A program made the translations under genes and the position numbers. Shown piece by piece: positions 42,210 to 52,669 of a stretch of 64,000 nucleotides of DNA; within the stretch, counting starts at the first letter, position 1; every line of letters begins with the position of its first letter. Below the pieces are notes generated by a model. The model made no database searches. It worked only from the letters and a program-made list of their open reading frames with translations, and was not told where the DNA came from. The DNA is from Sporisorium sorghi (taxonomy: Eukaryota > Basidiomycota > Ustilaginomycetes > Ustilaginales > Ustilaginaceae), in NCBI GenBank assembly GCA_023212695.1, contig JALCCG010000002.1, positions 248,001 to 312,000 of the forward strand. Direction: 5' to 3'.

Positions 42210-44117
42210 CTAAGACATAAAACTTCTCTTGCCAAGCTCAGCGGTCCGAGCGGTCTTCAAATTCCGGATTTCCTGACACACCGATTCCAAGGTCAGCCCT
42301 ACTTCTTCACGCTGCTGCGGAATGCTTCCATGCTCGATAAACCGATCCTCAATGCCCATTAAGGATACGATTGCATCATGTATTCCCTGTTCTGCAAAAT
42401 ACTCCAGAACCGCACTGCCCATACTGCCCGCTTGGGAAACCTCCTCTAGAACCAGCATGGACGTACCGGTCTCTGCCAAATTCTTGAGCATCTCTCCGTC
42501 GAGCGGTTTAAGGAACCGGGCATTAACGACTTCTACCGAAATGCCTTCCCGCTTAAGCTGCTCGGCCGCTTCCTCGGCTAATTGTACCATCGGGCCCGAA
42601 GCCAATATGGCATACCCTTCACCCGGACGAACGATTTCCCAAGTTCCAATAGGAATGGGTACCAGTTCGGTATCCATCGGGACACCACGAACGTTGTTCC
42701 GAGGGTAACGATATGCAATCGGACCCTCATTATAGTCGAGAGCTGTTTTCATCATATGACGAAGCTCATTCTCATCTTTCGGCATCATAATGACGATATT
42801 CGGGATGTGACGCATAAAGGCCACATCGTATACCCCTTGGTGTGTTTCTCCATCAGCGCCAACAAAGCCGGCGCGATCAATCGCAAACATAACGTTGGCA
42901 TTATGACGGCAAATATCGTGCACGATCTGGTCATAAGCGCGCTGCATAAACGTCGAATACACGGCAAATACAGGCTTCATGCCTTCCATTGCCATTGCTG
43001 CGCACAGTGTTGCTGCATGCTGTTCGGCGATGCCCACGTCAATCATCCGGTCAGGGAATTTCTTGCTGAACGGGATTAAGCCGGACCCGCCTGGCATCGC
43101 TGGCGTAACGGCCACGATGCGTTTGTCCTGCTCACCCAGCTCAACCAAAGTCTGCCCGAACACTTCCGTGTACATCGGATTTCCTACGGCTTTAAGAACT
43201 TGGCCGGATTCAATCTTATAAGGCGTAATTCCGTGCCATTTATGAGAATCTGATTCTGCAGGACGGTAACCCTTGCCTTTGGTGGTTACCGCATGAACCA
43301 GAACAGGTCCATCTACGTTGTCAGCCTGATTTAACGTATCGATCAGCTTGTTCAGATCGTGTCCGTCCACAGGTCCCAAATACGTAAAGCCAAGCTCCTC
43401 GAACAGAACGCCGGGAACCATCATGTATTTGAGGCTGTCCTTCATCTTCTCCGCAGTCTTTGCCAATTTCCCGCCGATAGCAGGAATCTTCTTCAGCACC
43501 ATCTCCACTTCGTCTTTAGCGCGAAGATAAAAGCGGTCTGAACGAATTTTGCTTAAATAGTTATGCATGGCACCCACATTGGGTGCAATCGACATTTCAT
43601 TATCATTTAAAATGACTATCAGCTTTTTCTGCTCATGGCCAATATGATTGAGAGCCTCAAACGCCATGCCGCCGGTAAGGGCGCCATCCCCGATCATGGC
43701 GATAACCCGATTGTTCTCACCCTTCAGATCGCGTGCCATAGCCATTCCCATTGCAGCTGATAGCGAAGTGCTGCTGTGCCCGGCTTCCCAGACATCATGC
43801 TCGCTTTCAGAACGCTTAACGAAGCCGCACAAACCCTTGTACTTGCGGAGCGTGTCGAACTGATCCATCCGACCCGTCAGGATTTTGTGTACATAGGCTT
43901 GATGACCCACGTCAAAAATCATCTTGTCACGAGGGCTGTCAAAGCAATAGTGCAAGGCCAGCGTGAGTTCAACCACTCCCAGGTTCGGTGCAAGATGGCC
44001 ACCGGTAACGGACAGTTTTTCAATTAGAAAATTACGGATTTGTACAGCTAAATCCTCGAGTTCGTTCACCGATAAGTTCATTAGTTGTTTGGGATGTTTG
44101 ATATTTGGAAGAAGCAC
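42210..44117 (-). CDS. dxs: 1-deoxy-D-xylulose-5-phosphate synthase
   Basis: This 635-residue thiamine-diphosphate enzyme makes the first intermediate of the MEP isoprenoid pathway. It shows [13 protein letters not shown], the cofactor motif [18 protein letters not shown] and a C-terminal transketolase domain ([18 protein letters not shown]). The start is a GTG at 44117 with GGGGAG 7 bases upstream. It lies between ispA and tlyA. Confidence 0.96.
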   Translation of the reverse strand: MLLPNIKHPKQLMNLSVNELEDLAVQIRNFLIEKLSVTGGHLAPNLGVVELTLALHYCFDSPRDKMIFDVGHQAYVHKILTGRMDQFDTLRKYKGLCGFVKRSESEHDVWEAGHSSTSLSAAMGMAMARDLKGENNRVIAMIGDGALTGGMAFEALNHIGHEQKKLIVILNDNEMSIAPNVGAMHNYLSKIRSDRFYLRAKDEVEMVLKKIPAIGGKLAKTAEKMKDSLKYMMVPGVLFEELGFTYLGPVDGHDLNKLIDTLNQADNVDGPVLVHAVTTKGKGYRPAESDSHKWHGITPYKIESGQVLKAVGNPMYTEVFGQTLVELGEQDKRIVAVTPAMPGGSGLIPFSKKFPDRMIDVGIAEQHAATLCAAMAMEGMKPVFAVYSTFMQRAYDQIVHDICRHNANVMFAIDRAGFVGADGETHQGVYDVAFMRHIPNIVIMMPKDENELRHMMKTALDYNEGPIAYRYPRNNVRGVPMDTELVPIPIGTWEIVRPGEGYAILASGPMVQLAEEAAEQLKREGISVEVVNARFLKPLDGEMLKNLAETGTSMLVLEEVSQAGSMGSAVLEYFAEQGIHDAIVSLMGIEDRFIEHGSIPQQREEVGLTLESVCQEIRNLKTARTAELGKRSFMS

Positions 44118-44227
44118 GAAGAATCTCCCCGCTTTCCTTGATTAAGTTTACGTTTCTGAGGCTGACTTGTGAATCAGCCATTAATAGACATTATATCACA
44201 AAAAAACCTTATGCATGTAATGCACGC

Positions 44228-45142
44228 TTAGTGATCCCGAGCCATCAAGAAATCTGCAATCTCAAGCAGTCTGGATGGATCGTTGAAATTCCCCTCGGTG
44301 ATAACCCGCTTGGCTTCTGCTGTCAGACGTTCAACCTCTCGCCTTGATGGGTCCAAACCGATGAAGTACGGATAAGTTACTTTCTCCTGCTTCACATCGC
44401 TCTGTACCGGCTTCCCAAGCTTGGACTCATCCCCGACCAGATCCAGAATATCATCCTGAATCTGAAAAGCAAGCCCGATGTGGTGTCCAAAAGTCCGAAG
44501 CGACTCAATCTGGGCTTCCGTGCATCCGGCGATATGCCCGCCTGCCATAAGTGAGAACATGATCAGATCACTGGTCTTGTGCAGATGGATATACTCCAGC
44601 TGCTCCAGCGTCGTCAACCCTTGTTCACCCTCCATGTCGGCAACCTGGCCTCCTACCATTCCCCGAGGCCCTGCATACTCAGCAAGATCCTCCACAATCG
44701 ACAGCACGCGTTCTGCCGGAACGCCAAACTGTCTGGAAGCCTGAATTATGCTATAGAAAGCGTGGGTCAGCAAGGCGTCGCCGGCCAAAATAGCACTGGC
44801 CTCACCAAATACCTTGTGATTTGTCGGTTTGCCTCGGCGGTAATCGTCATCATCCATCGCTGGCAGATCATCGTGTACGAGCGAATATGTATGGACCATC
44901 TCAACAGCACATGCCACCGGAATTGCGGCATCGCGTGATCCGCCCCCCGCTTCGCAGGCAGCAATCACAAGCAGCGGACGCATACGCTTTCCGCCTGCCA
45001 TTAAAGAATACGACATGGACTTGTGAAGGGTTTCAGGAACTTTCCAACTTGGGGGAAAAAGATTCGTAAGCTCACTATCAAGCCTGTCACAAATTTCATT
45101 CATATATTGATTGATCGGTTGTCTATTATTCACCCAGTTCAC
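44228..45142 (-). CDS. ispA: Farnesyl diphosphate synthase
   Basis: This 304-residue prenyltransferase elongates isoprenoid chains. Aspartate-rich motifs are LVHDDLPAMDDDDYRRG (first) and FQIQDDILD (second), with MAGGKRMRP. The GTG at 45142 is preferred for its GGAGG site, 6 bases upstream; the gene then overlaps xseB by 17 bases. The frame runs upstream to 45202 without a good site. Confidence 0.93.
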   Translation of the reverse strand: MNWVNNRQPINQYMNEICDRLDSELTNLFPPSWKVPETLHKSMSYSLMAGGKRMRPLLVIAACEAGGGSRDAAIPVACAVEMVHTYSLVHDDLPAMDDDDYRRGKPTNHKVFGEASAILAGDALLTHAFYSIIQASRQFGVPAERVLSIVEDLAEYAGPRGMVGGQVADMEGEQGLTTLEQLEYIHLHKTSDLIMFSLMAGGHIAGCTEAQIESLRTFGHHIGLAFQIQDDILDLVGDESKLGKPVQSDVKQEKVTYPYFIGLDPSRREVERLTAEAKRVITEGNFNDPSRLLEIADFLMARDH

Positions 45143-45386
45143 CTGTCTCCTCCAGCGTCCCGCCAAAGGGCTTGCGCTTAAGTTCCCCGCCTTCTTCAAC
45201 AATCATTTCGATCTTCTGCTCAACCTGCTCCAGCTTTTGGCTGCACATCTGCGACAGCTTCATGCCCTGTTGAAATAAATCGATGGCCTTCTCCAGAGGT
45301 ACGTCTCCATCTTCCAATTGCTCTACAATGGTCTCAAGCTGAGCCATTGCCTCTTCAAAACTGATCTCCACGGTTTCATTCCCCAT
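45126..45386 (-). CDS. xseB: Exodeoxyribonuclease VII small subunit
   Basis: This is an 86-residue helical subunit. The segment ISFEEAMAQLETIVEQLEDGDVPLEKAIDLFQQG is the XseB signature. ATG at 45386 follows GGAGG by 9 bases; an ATG at 45395 is too close. It overlaps both xseA and ispA. Confidence 0.95.
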   Translation of the reverse strand: MGNETVEISFEEAMAQLETIVEQLEDGDVPLEKAIDLFQQGMKLSQMCSQKLEQVEQKIEMIVEEGGELKRKPFGGTLEETGELGE

Positions 45387-46761
45387 GCCCTTCATCCTCC
45401 TTCATTCCCCATACTTGACACTGCAGCTGTCCATCACTGACCCTCACATTAACCAAATCGCCCAACTGCACATCCTCTAAAGACTTCACGAGTCTCTGCT
45501 CTTTCTCGTCATACACCAGACTATACCCTCTGGACATAATCTTAAGCGGACTGAGTGCATCGAGATGCCGCATTTCGGTTTGAAGCTGTGACAGCCTGGA
45601 TTTCATGATGGACTGCATCGCATTCATTAACTGGCGGTTAGCCTGATCTTTCCTTCGCGCCGCAAACTCCGCTTGCGTGCGCGGATTGTACCGAATCAAC
45701 CCCTGATGCAGTGATTTTTGCCGCTGACGGCTCAGGGATAGCTGCGATTTCAAATTCCCGTGCAGCCGCTGTAACAGCATGTCCAACCGCTCAGCATGCT
45801 GCAGCATGTATCGGCGAGGGTGAACAAGGACGGGAGAGCGCTGAAGTGAAGCTAAACGCTCACGGCTCCGCTTCAGGCGCTGCTGAAGCCCCTGATTCAG
45901 CTGCCGCTGTCTCTGAACAAGCTGCCCCTTCAATTCTGCGCTGCTTGGTACCGCAAGCTCCGCTGCAGCAGTTGGCGTAGCTGCCCGAAGATCGGCAACA
46001 AAATCGGCGATCGTAAAATCCGTCTCATGACCAACGGCCGATATGACAGGAATGTCCGATTCATAAATGGCTCTTGCTACGATCTCCTCGTTAAATGCCC
46101 ACAATTCTTCAAGCGATCCACCGCCGCGTCCTACAATGAGTACGTCTGCCTCAGCCATGTCATTCATTGTCCGAATCGCTTTAACAATCGAAGGAGCTGC
46201 TCCTTTTCCTTGGACCAGAACGGGATACAATATGGTTCTCGCTTGAGGGTACCGCCTTCTAATGGTAATCATAACATCCCGAACAGCGGCTCCCGTCGGC
46301 GAGGTAATGACGCCAATCGTCTTGGGATAAAGCGGCAGGGGGCGCTTGCGATCAGCCGCAAACAAACCTTCCTCCTCCAGCTTGGCTTTCAACTGTTCAT
46401 ATGCCAAATACAAACTGCCGATACCATCCGGCTGCATTTGAACAGCATAGAACTGGTACTGCCCATCCCGTTCGTAAACCGACACGTTTCCACGAGCTAT
46501 GACCCGCGAGCCTTCCTTCGGAATAAAGGGAAGTCTCTGATTGTGTGTGGCAAACATAATTGCACGAATCCGGCTTCCTTCATCCTTGAGGGTGAAGTAC
46601 ATGTGACCGCTGGAATGATGGGTGAAATTCGAAATTTCACCTCGGATCCAAACATCTGAGAGCCGGGAGTCGCCTTCCATTTTCATACGGATATAACGGT
46701 TTAAATCCTTTACGGATAAAACGCGTCCTGGATCTGCCGATTTCATATCAGGCCAACCCAT
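45376..46761 (-). CDS. xseA: Exodeoxyribonuclease VII large subunit
   Basis: The 461-residue large subunit has an N-terminal OB fold ([38 protein letters not shown]) and a catalytic region with [34 protein letters not shown] and [22 protein letters not shown] coiled coil is at about 285-400. The start at 46761 overlaps folD by 14 bases; ATG 46746 is an alternative. With XseB it degrades single-stranded DNA. Confidence 0.95.
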   Translation of the reverse strand: MGWPDMKSADPGRVLSVKDLNRYIRMKMEGDSRLSDVWIRGEISNFTHHSSGHMYFTLKDEGSRIRAIMFATHNQRLPFIPKEGSRVIARGNVSVYERDGQYQFYAVQMQPDGIGSLYLAYEQLKAKLEEEGLFAADRKRPLPLYPKTIGVITSPTGAAVRDVMITIRRRYPQARTILYPVLVQGKGAAPSIVKAIRTMNDMAEADVLIVGRGGGSLEELWAFNEEIVARAIYESDIPVISAVGHETDFTIADFVADLRAATPTAAAELAVPSSAELKGQLVQRQRQLNQGLQQRLKRSRERLASLQRSPVLVHPRRYMLQHAERLDMLLQRLHGNLKSQLSLSRQRQKSLHQGLIRYNPRTQAEFAARRKDQANRQLMNAMQSIMKSRLSQLQTEMRHLDALSPLKIMSRGYSLVYDEKEQRLVKSLEDVQLGDLVNVRVSDGQLQCQVWGMKEDEGHGE

Positions 46762-47608
46762 TCAGCCTTTTGGCGGCTAACAAGGTATTCTGCATCAGCA
46801 TCGTGATGGTCATGGGGCCTACGCCTCCAGGAACCGGGGTAATAGGGCCGGACACTTGCTTCACGCTCTCGAAATCAACATCCCCGGCAAGCTTTCCGTT
46901 CTCCAGGCGATTCATCCCGACATCGATGACAACGGCTCCAGGTTTCACATAGCTGGCATCGATCATATTGGCTCTGCCGATCGCGACGACCAGAATATCC
47001 GCTTGACGAGCAATTTCGGCCATGTTGGCAGTTCTGGAATGACACATCGTAACCGTGGCATTCTCCCGCTGAAGCAGGAGGGACACCGGCTTGCCCACAA
47101 TATTGGATCTGCCGATTACAACGGCATGCTTGCCCGCAATCTCTATGCCGGTTCGTTTAATCATTTCAATCACACCTGCTGGAGTACATGGAAGCAAGCT
47201 GTCATCGCCTATTACGAGGTTACCCACATTAACCGGATGGAAACCATCCACGTCCTTCTCCACCGAGATTGCATCGATGACAGCTTTCTCATGGATGTGT
47301 TTGGGCAGAGGCAGCTGAACCAGAATCCCGTGAATGGAATCCTGGGCATTAAGCTTGTCCACCAGCGCCAGCACTTCTTCTTGGCTGGAATCCGCGGATA
47401 GCCGATGCACCTCCGAATAATAACCCAGATCCTGACATGCCTTTTCCTTGTTACGAACGTAAACATGCGAAGCCGGATCATCACCTACAAGTACAACAGC
47501 CAAACCAGGACGTACATTCTGCTTGGACAATTGTTCTACTTCTAACGCAATCCCCTTGCGAATTTCCTCGGAAATCTGTTTACCGCTAATAATCGTTGCT
47601 GCTGTCAT
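46748..47608 (-). CDS. folD: Methylenetetrahydrofolate dehydrogenase / cyclohydrolase
   Basis: This 286-residue enzyme interconverts one-carbon folates. The [14 protein letters not shown] segment has the active lysine, QLPLPKHI the substrate-binding aspartate loop, [16 protein letters not shown] the NADP site, and [11 protein letters not shown] the terminal motif. The start is an ATG at 47608 after GGAGAGATAAG. Confidence 0.97.
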   Translation of the reverse strand: MTAATIISGKQISEEIRKGIALEVEQLSKQNVRPGLAVVLVGDDPASHVYVRNKEKACQDLGYYSEVHRLSADSSQEEVLALVDKLNAQDSIHGILVQLPLPKHIHEKAVIDAISVEKDVDGFHPVNVGNLVIGDDSLLPCTPAGVIEMIKRTGIEIAGKHAVVIGRSNIVGKPVSLLLQRENATVTMCHSRTANMAEIARQADILVVAIGRANMIDASYVKPGAVVIDVGMNRLENGKLAGDVDFESVKQVSGPITPVPGGVGPMTITMLMQNTLLAAKRLNGLA

Positions 47609-47666
47609 CCTTATCTCTCCTCCACTATGATGGAATGATGCGGCCTTTACGTTAAGTGCGCACAGT

Positions 47667-48125
47667 TCAAGACTGACGCAGCTTCAATTTGACTTGGTCC
47701 AGTTCTTGAATCATCCGGCCCAGTACGCCGTTCACGAATTTACCGGACTCATCGGTTCCAAAATGCTTGGACAACTCAATTGCCTCGTTTACGGCAACCT
47801 TCCCAGGCACATCTTCACGACTGCTCAGTTCATATACTGCCAAACGCAGAATTTGACGATCCACACGGGAAAGACGACTCACCTGCCAGCCTTTTAAATA
47901 ATGAGCGAGCAGTTCATCAATGGATTCCTTGGATTCCCAAGTTCCATTAACGAGCTGCAGTACATACTCCTTCATTTGGACTTCGTCACCGATTACCCGC
48001 TCGGTCTCATTCTCTTCGGCCGCTTCCGAGAGCAGCATCGACACGGCTTCCATGCTGTCGACTTCGTTCATCTCCATTTGGTAAAGGCTCTGAACGACAA
48101 TCTCTCTAGCTACACGTCTTTTCAT
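47667..48125 (-). CDS. nusB: Transcription antitermination factor NusB
   Basis: This is a 152-residue all-helical protein that binds boxA RNA with S10 in rRNA antitermination. Family marks are [19 protein letters not shown] and the C-terminal [28 protein letters not shown] at 48125 follows AGGAGG; the frame to 48158 lacks a site. It starts the nusB-folD-xse-ispA-dxs run. Confidence 0.96.
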   Translation of the reverse strand: MKRRVAREIVVQSLYQMEMNEVDSMEAVSMLLSEAAEENETERVIGDEVQMKEYVLQLVNGTWESKESIDELLAHYLKGWQVSRLSRVDRQILRLAVYELSSREDVPGKVAVNEAIELSKHFGTDESGKFVNGVLGRMIQELDQVKLKLRQS

Positions 48126-48212
48126 TTCGTTCCTCCTGTGGACCCTGCCTGAATCCATTTTTTCTAATTAGTATGATCCATTTATCATCAAGACTTGACA
48201 ACAATAAAACTC

Positions 48213-48300
48213 CAAAAAAAAACCTGTGAATATCTCTCTCCGCAAAAAAGGCGCACTAAACCTGTCCTCAGCATTTTTTCCGGAGAAAGCATATCACAGG
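48213..48300 (-). terminator. Very long hairpin terminator between the Asp23 operon and nusB
   Basis: On the minus strand CCTGTGATATGCTTTCTCCG (48281-48300) pairs imperfectly with 48223-48242, and the pairing continues through AAAAAA/TTTTTT to about 28 base pairs around an 18-base loop. Nine or ten T follow the stem. It ends the asp23-amaP-DUF2273 operon. Confidence 0.75.
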
Positions 48301-48302
48301 GT

Positions 48303-48536
48303 TCATTTAAACGGCCGCCAACGCTCAGAAAGCCAGCGCCCCCATTCCTGAAAGTGGAACATGGAGCCTTGCTTCAAATCCTTACGTTTGCCAAATATAT
48401 AGCCGATAAATACCACTAATGCAAAGAACAACATATCCCAAAAACCGGATAATAAATAAATCAGTCCGCACACAAGCCCGCCGGTCACGCCGGCAATTCT
48501 TCCTCTGTGACTCTCCCATATTTCTTTCCAGGGCAT
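48303..48536 (-). CDS. Small membrane protein, DUF2273
   Basis: This is a 77-residue protein with two membrane segments (IAGVTGGLVCGLIYLLSGF; MLFFALVVFIGYIFG) and a basic tail (WLSERWRPFK). DUF2273 proteins occur in operons with Asp23/Gls24 proteins and AmaP, as here. It is probably part of the membrane-linked Asp23 complex. Function is unknown. Confidence 0.83.
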   Translation of the reverse strand: MPWKEIWESHRGRIAGVTGGLVCGLIYLLSGFWDMLFFALVVFIGYIFGKRKDLKQGSMFHFQEWGRWLSERWRPFK

Positions 48537-48551
48537 TTGGGAAGCTCACCT

Positions 48552-49091
48552 CTATTCCACGCGGCTCTTGAAGCTTGGTGCCTGAACCACGTTAGCAATA
48601 TACACGGATACGGATGACACAGGTATTCCAGTTGTATCCTCAACAAAGTCGTGCACCTGCTTCTGTACTTCGGTTGTCAGCGTTGGAATGGATTCCTCTC
48701 CATCAACCACGGCGCGAATCGCGATATCCAGACCTGACTGGGATACTTTGATTCGGGACTTCAAATCCTTTACGCCTCGGACGCGTGAAGCAGCCTTGAG
48801 ACACAGATTCTCGATCGTCTCCACAGAGATTTGGATATCGCCAAATTCTGTACGCTGATCAATGGAATTCAGGTTCGAGCGATCACGTCTTACTGAGATG
48901 TAGAAGAAACGAATGCTCAGCAAAAACAACACCGCAGCTACGATAATTCCAGCCCAGAAAAGACGTTGTTCCTGCACACTCGTTAACGTATACGGAACAG
49001 CGCCGCTCAACAGGAGGATGGCAACTACGGATATAACACCGATGCTTAAGCTGTAGATAAACAGCAGAAGTCTGTCCATTATTTTGGCCAC
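48552..49091 (-). CDS. amaP: Alkaline shock response membrane anchor protein AmaP
   Basis: This is a 179-residue protein: two N-terminal membrane helices (LLFIYSLSIGVISVVAILLL; LFWAGIIVAAVLFLLSI), then an Asp23-like domain (EFGDIQISVETIENLCLKAA). In Staphylococcus AmaP anchors Asp23 at the membrane. The adjacent Asp23-family and DUF2273 genes support the call. The start follows an AAGGGAGGC-like site. Confidence 0.86.
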   Translation of the reverse strand: MAKIMDRLLLFIYSLSIGVISVVAILLLSGAVPYTLTSVQEQRLFWAGIIVAAVLFLLSIRFFYISVRRDRSNLNSIDQRTEFGDIQISVETIENLCLKAASRVRGVKDLKSRIKVSQSGLDIAIRAVVDGEESIPTLTTEVQKQVHDFVEDTTGIPVSSVSVYIANVVQAPSFKSRVE

Positions 49092-49164
49092 GATTCAGCA
49101 CAGCCTCCCTTATAAATTAGAGTAAACCCTCGACATCGCTGCCCAGGGCTAGCCTGAAACTATT

Positions 49165-49578
49165 CTATTTCACGCGTTGAGCCAGATCCAACTCTTCCGT
49201 CTTCTCTACGGATTTCATGAAATGGACATCATGAATATGTACATTGACTTCAATAACCGTAAGCCCTGTCATATTCTCTATTGAACGTTTCACGTTGCGT
49301 TGGATTTCTCCAGCTACTTCCGGAAGACGATACCCGTATTCCACAATAACGGATACATCAACAGCAGCTTCGCGTTGTCCCACTTCCACTTTAACACCCT
49401 TGGATAAGTTTTTGCGTCCGAGCAGTTCAGCAATACCGCCTGCGAAGCCTCCGCTCATTCCTGCAACTCCACGCACTTCAACCGTGGCAAGTCCAGCGAT
49501 GACTTCAATAACTTCCGGCGCAATCTGAATCTCACCGATATCTGTACGTTCGAATTCTGTAGGCAAAGTTTCCGCCAT
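49165..49578 (-). CDS. yqhY: Asp23/Gls24 family envelope stress protein
   Basis: This is a 137-residue soluble Asp23-type protein (GEIQIAPEVIEVIAGLATVEVRGVAGMSGGF; VDVSVIVEYGYRLPEVAGEIQ). The position between accC and the amaP-like gene matches YqhY, whose loss in B. subtilis disturbs acetyl-CoA carboxylase control. ATG at 49578 follows AAAGGTG by 12 bases. The frame to 49635 has no better site. Confidence 0.85.
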   Translation of the reverse strand: MAETLPTEFERTDIGEIQIAPEVIEVIAGLATVEVRGVAGMSGGFAGGIAELLGRKNLSKGVKVEVGQREAAVDVSVIVEYGYRLPEVAGEIQRNVKRSIENMTGLTVIEVNVHIHDVHFMKSVEKTEELDLAQRVK

Positions 49579-49696
49579 TGTCTCAACACACCTTTCAGAA
49601 TAAGTAAGCGGATGCACCCGAACTGCATAAGGCATGCGCTCTTATTACTCATACTATACCATTTGGCCAAGTTTATGACAAACTTGGCCAAAGTAT

Positions 49697-51040
49697 TCAA
49701 ATCTCATTTTCTTCCAAAAATTTAATATCAAAGTCACCCTTCAGGAAGGTAGGATGATTCATCAGTTTTTGATGGAACGGGATTGTAGAATAGATTCCCT
49801 CAATCTCGAATTCCGCCAAGGCGCGCTTCATCTTCGCAATCGCTTCTTCACGAGTCGGCGCCCATACAATCAACTTGGCAATCATGGAATCATAATAGGG
49901 CGAAATGGTATAGCCGGGATATGCCGCGCTGTCCACCCGCACGCCAGGACCACCTGGAGGTAGATAGAACTGAATCGTTCCCGGTGCAGGCATGAAGCCT
50001 TTGTCCGGATTCTCGGCATTGATGCGGCATTCGATGGACCAGCCGTTAATGACAACATCCTCTTGACTGAAGGAAAGTGTGTTGCCTTCAGCGACAGAGA
50101 TCATTTCCTGGATCAGATCCACCCCGGTTACCATTTCGGTCACCGGATGCTCTACCTGAATCCGCGTATTCATTTCCATGAAGTAGAACTGACCGTCTGG
50201 CGACAATAAAAATTCAAGCGTTCCGGCACCAGAATAATCAACAGCTTTCGCCGCGCGCACCGCCGCTTCTCCCATCCGGCTGCGTACCTCTTCACTTAGC
50301 ACCGGACAAGGAGCTTCTTCAACCAGCTTCTGTCTCCGGCGCTGCACGGAACAGTCACGCTCTCCGAGATGCACGGCGTTGCCGTGTTTGTCAGCCATAA
50401 TTTGAATTTCGACATGCTTCATGCCGGTTAAATATTTCTCAAGATAAACTCCCGCATTGCCGAATGCTTTCTGAGCTTCCTGCTGTGCGTTTGTAATCTG
50501 CTTAACGAGCGACTCTTCGTCCTCTGCGATCCGAATTCCCTTACCCCCGCCACCTGCAGTGGCTTTGATAATGACCGGATAGCCGATATCCCGGGCAAGC
50601 ATAACCGCCTCGTTCAGATCCTCTACCAAACCGTCCGAGCCCGGAATAACCGGTACACCGGCATCCTTCATCGTTTGTTTTGCAACGGCCTTATCCCCCA
50701 TACGGTTGATTGCGTCAGCCGAAGGACCGATAAAGGTAATATTGCAGGATTCACAGATCTCAGCAAAGTCCGCGTTCTCGGCCAGGAAGCCATAACCCGG
50801 GTGAATGGCATCACACTCGGTCAGTGTGGCAACACTCATAATATTGGTGAAATTCAGATAACTGTCTTTGGATAGTGTAGGGCCGATGCAATAAGCCTCA
50901 TCCGCTAAGCGAACATGCAGCGACTCACGATCCGGCTCCGAGTATACAGCAACGGTTGCGATGCCGAGTTCCCGGCATGCCCGGATGATACGAACGGCAA
51001 TCTCTCCCCTGTTCGCAATAAGCACTTTTTGAAATGTCAT
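49697..51040 (-). CDS. accC: Acetyl-CoA carboxylase, biotin carboxylase subunit
   Basis: This 447-residue ATP-grasp enzyme carboxylates biotin on AccB. Motifs are [22 protein letters not shown] at the start, [13 protein letters not shown] (ATP loop), [18 protein letters not shown], and [14 protein letters not shown] with catalytic residues. ATG follows AAGGAGG. It supplies malonyl-CoA for fatty acids together with the next gene. Confidence 0.97.
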   Translation of the reverse strand: MTFQKVLIANRGEIAVRIIRACRELGIATVAVYSEPDRESLHVRLADEAYCIGPTLSKDSYLNFTNIMSVATLTECDAIHPGYGFLAENADFAEICESCNITFIGPSADAINRMGDKAVAKQTMKDAGVPVIPGSDGLVEDLNEAVMLARDIGYPVIIKATAGGGGKGIRIAEDEESLVKQITNAQQEAQKAFGNAGVYLEKYLTGMKHVEIQIMADKHGNAVHLGERDCSVQRRRQKLVEEAPCPVLSEEVRSRMGEAAVRAAKAVDYSGAGTLEFLLSPDGQFYFMEMNTRIQVEHPVTEMVTGVDLIQEMISVAEGNTLSFSQEDVVINGWSIECRINAENPDKGFMPAPGTIQFYLPPGGPGVRVDSAAYPGYTISPYYDSMIAKLIVWAPTREEAIAKMKRALAEFEIEGIYSTIPFHQKLMNHPTFLKGDFDIKFLEENEI

Positions 51041-51094
51041 GCAGTAACCTCCTTCGGACTCTTACGACTCTCGTTCTTGGCGAGTCCCTCCATA

Positions 51095-51598
51095 TTACTC
51101 CGGCTTCACCAGAAACAGAGGCTGCCCGAATTCTACAAGTTGTCCGTTCTGAGCGAGAACCTCTACGATTTCGCCTTTGATCTCTGCTTCCAGTTCGTTC
51201 ATCAGCTTCATGGCCTCAATGATGCAGACCGTCGATTTATCAGTCACCTTGTCCCCGGGACTAACAAACGGCCCAGCTTCTGGAGACGGGGAACGATAAA
51301 AGGTTCCTACCATCGGTGAAACGATTTTATGTAATGAGCTGCTGCTATCCTCCACTGTATCCTGCCCTGGTGCGGCTGCAGGCGCCTGATTCCCCGTATT
51401 CGGCTGTACGATCTGTGGTGCCATCACTTGCTGTGCTGGTATGTACGCTTGCGGCGCAGCTTGATAGTTGTTTACAACCTCAGCTGCATTGGGTTTCTTA
51501 ATGGACAAGCGTGTACCTTCGCTCTCAATCTCCAGTTCATGTACGGAAGTTTGATCCACCAGCTTAATAAGTTCTTTGATTTCGTTTAATTTAAACAT
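51095..51598 (-). CDS. accB: Acetyl-CoA carboxylase, biotin carboxyl carrier protein
   Basis: This is a 167-residue carrier. The biotinylated lysine is in VCIIEAMKLMNELEAE; a Pro/Ala/Gln-rich linker (about 40-75) joins it to the N-terminal helix region. ATG at 51598 follows AAGGAGTG. An extended -10 TGATATAAT lies upstream. It is cotranscribed with accC, and perhaps the asp23 genes. Confidence 0.97.
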   Translation of the reverse strand: MFKLNEIKELIKLVDQTSVHELEIESEGTRLSIKKPNAAEVVNNYQAAPQAYIPAQQVMAPQIVQPNTGNQAPAAAPGQDTVEDSSSSLHKIVSPMVGTFYRSPSPEAGPFVSPGDKVTDKSTVCIIEAMKLMNELEAEIKGEIVEVLAQNGQLVEFGQPLFLVKPE

Positions 51599-51665
51599 TA
51601 TCGACGTTCACTCCTTCACTTTCTTGGAAGCCCTTGCTTAGGACAGTCAGTCAATAGCTTAGAGT

Positions 51666-51674
51666 ATTATATCA
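51666..51674 (-). promoter_or_regulatory. Extended -10 promoter of accB
   Basis: On the minus strand TGATATAAT is a perfect extended -10 about 65 bases before accB. The -35 region is not convincing. No FapR site was seen. Confidence 0.5.
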
Positions 51675-51683
51675 CAATCAGGC

Positions 51684-51720
51684 GAAATAGAAAGAGCCCA
51701 AGGCAATCCTTAGACTCTTT
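51684..51720 (-). terminator. Terminator after spoIIIAH
   Basis: On the minus strand AAAGAGTCTAAGG ATTG CCTTGGGCTCTTT pairs along 13 positions (with two or three G-U pairs) and is followed by CTATTTC. It ends the spoIIIA operon. Confidence 0.6.
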
Positions 51721-51767
51721 CAAGAGTATCGTATAAAGATGCTTTATGTTGAATCCTGCAGACGGGC

Positions 51768-52598
51768 TTACGGCGTAACATATCGGACAGTTACTTTATC
51801 CGGTGAAACCTTCAGTTCCTTCATCACAAGATCGACAATGCCGGCTGCGCCTTTGGCATCAAGTTTGTCGCTCAGAACAACAACATTGTACTTCTCGCTT
51901 TCTTCTTTTACAACAGCGTTGCCAAATTGCTGCTGCAGCGACTCCTCGATGCTGAGAATCACTTCCTCTTTCTCTTCAGCCGCTTTCAGCTGTTGGGTTG
52001 CTTGTGCCGTTTGCTCCGGCTTATCTTCGTGATTGTCGATCTTTGTCATCAAATCATCGTATAATTTCATATTTTTTTGTGCCCGCTCTAATTTATAGGA
52101 CTCCAATTGAGCTTCAGCGGAAGTTGCGTTGGCAGCCACTTGCTCTAATATTTCTTTCTCTGATCCCTCTCCGGTATTCGTGCTGCTGGTATCTTTGGAA
52201 TTCTCAGCTCCATCCTTGGATTCCTTCACCTCAGGCTCTGCCGGTTTTTCTGCTGCCCCATTCTCTTTTCCTTCATCCCCTTGCTCTCCCTGTGTCGCTT
52301 CCGCAGGGTCTTGGGCACCTGTGGCACCTGTGTCGGTTGTTCCAGCCCCTTGCTCATTAGCACCGGAATCGCCGTCCGTGCCTTCTTCGAGAACTTCGTT
52401 CACAACCAGTTCGTCACCAGTGCCTGTAGTTCCGTTTGCTTCTTGTCCTGCACCTGGCTTCTGTCCGTCAACCTGCGTGCTCTCGGCAACAGGCGGCGCT
52501 TTGGTTCCGGAATCATCGGTAAATAAGTAGTAGGCTGACAGAATGACCATTAAACTCAGCATGGAAACCAACCAGATGGTTTGTCTTTTGTTATTCAT
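51768..52598 (-). CDS. spoIIIAH: Stage III sporulation protein AH
   Basis: The 276-residue mother-cell protein forms the engulfment channel with SpoIIQ. It has one N-terminal membrane helix (TIWLVSMLSLMVILSAYYLF), an acidic Gly/Thr/Glu-rich linker (about 35-145), and the ring-building domain at the C-terminus (LQQQFGNAVVKEESEKYNVVVLSDK). It is longer than the B. subtilis protein of about 218 residues; the difference is in the linker. It is the last spoIIIA gene. Confidence 0.92.
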   Translation of the reverse strand: MNNKRQTIWLVSMLSLMVILSAYYLFTDDSGTKAPPVAESTQVDGQKPGAGQEANGTTGTGDELVVNEVLEEGTDGDSGANEQGAGTTDTGATGAQDPAEATQGEQGDEGKENGAAEKPAEPEVKESKDGAENSKDTSSTNTGEGSEKEILEQVAANATSAEAQLESYKLERAQKNMKLYDDLMTKIDNHEDKPEQTAQATQQLKAAEEKEEVILSIEESLQQQFGNAVVKEESEKYNVVVLSDKLDAKGAAGIVDLVMKELKVSPDKVTVRYVTP

Positions 52599-52669
52599 TT
52601 GAACTTTTCCTCCTTTAATTGAAAAACCTTGGAATGAACGATCGGCTCATTCGCGAGACTCCTTGCTTA

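Noticed and set aside
45711..45980. Alanine/glutamate-rich plus-strand frame within xseA
   Set aside because: It is a shadow of the xseA coiled coil; no start signal and no similarity.
51998..52530. Two plus-strand frames antisense to spoIIIAH
   Set aside because: They arise from the low-complexity Gly/Thr/Glu linker of spoIIIAH read backwards; no ribosome site or family likeness.
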